Below are positions 5,663 to 5,688 of a stretch of DNA of 5,688 nucleotides, piece by piece. The DNA is from an archaeon (GTDB taxonomy: Archaea > Micrarchaeota > Micrarchaeia > Anstonellales > Bilamarchaeaceae). The stretch lies in NCBI GenBank assembly GCA_020052325.1, contig JAGVPF010000056.1, positions 1 to 5,688 on the forward strand. Direction: 5' to 3'. The notes below the pieces were generated by a model. The model saw nothing but the letters and a program-made list of their open reading frames with translations, was not told the DNA's origin and made no database searches. The position numbers were made by a program, and so were the translations under genes. Numbering within the stretch: the first letter of the stretch is position 1; each line of letters begins with the position of its first letter.

Positions 5663-5688
5663 CACACAATTTTTAAAGATACTGTTTG

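Overview
The window looks archaeal, and moderately GC-rich in its genes. Two proteins point there directly: an archaeal-type tRNA pseudouridine synthase Pus10 and a replicative-type family B DNA polymerase of 807 residues that ends in a PCNA-interacting peptide. The gaps between genes agree: AT-rich TATA-box-like elements lie where archaeal TBP sites should be, and the likely terminators are runs of T without hairpins. Lineage cannot be fixed from this sequence. A euryarchaeal or DPANN-type genome is possible, but that is inference.

Layout. Positions 1-332 (+) hold the 3' end of an orotate phosphoribosyltransferase gene (pyrE), followed by two T5 runs. Everything else is on the minus strand. 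In transcription order (right to left) it runs: an AT-rich promoter region (5600-5688); a 243-residue protein with three tandem excisionase/MerR-like helix-turn-helix domains (4868-5599); a long T-rich terminator-like tract (4809-4866); polB (2325-4748); two small unrecognised genes, or one frameshifted gene (1540-2267); and pus10 (368-1510), which converges on pyrE.

How the genes relate. There is no single obvious pathway. The contents are housekeeping functions (pyrimidine synthesis, DNA replication, tRNA modification) plus a likely DNA-binding protein and an orphan pair. polB and the first small gene each have a TATA-like box centred about 25-26 nt upstream of the ATG, which predicts leaderless transcripts. 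The triple-HTH gene and pus10 instead have Shine-Dalgarno-like sequences. No clear T-run terminator separates polB from the small genes, so read-through into the small genes and pus10 is possible.

The most unusual items are the triplicated HTH protein, with an exact 57-residue period and a candidate repeated operator upstream, and the possible frameshift in the orphan pair. I see no RNA genes, CRISPR arrays, insertion sequences, inteins or defence systems.
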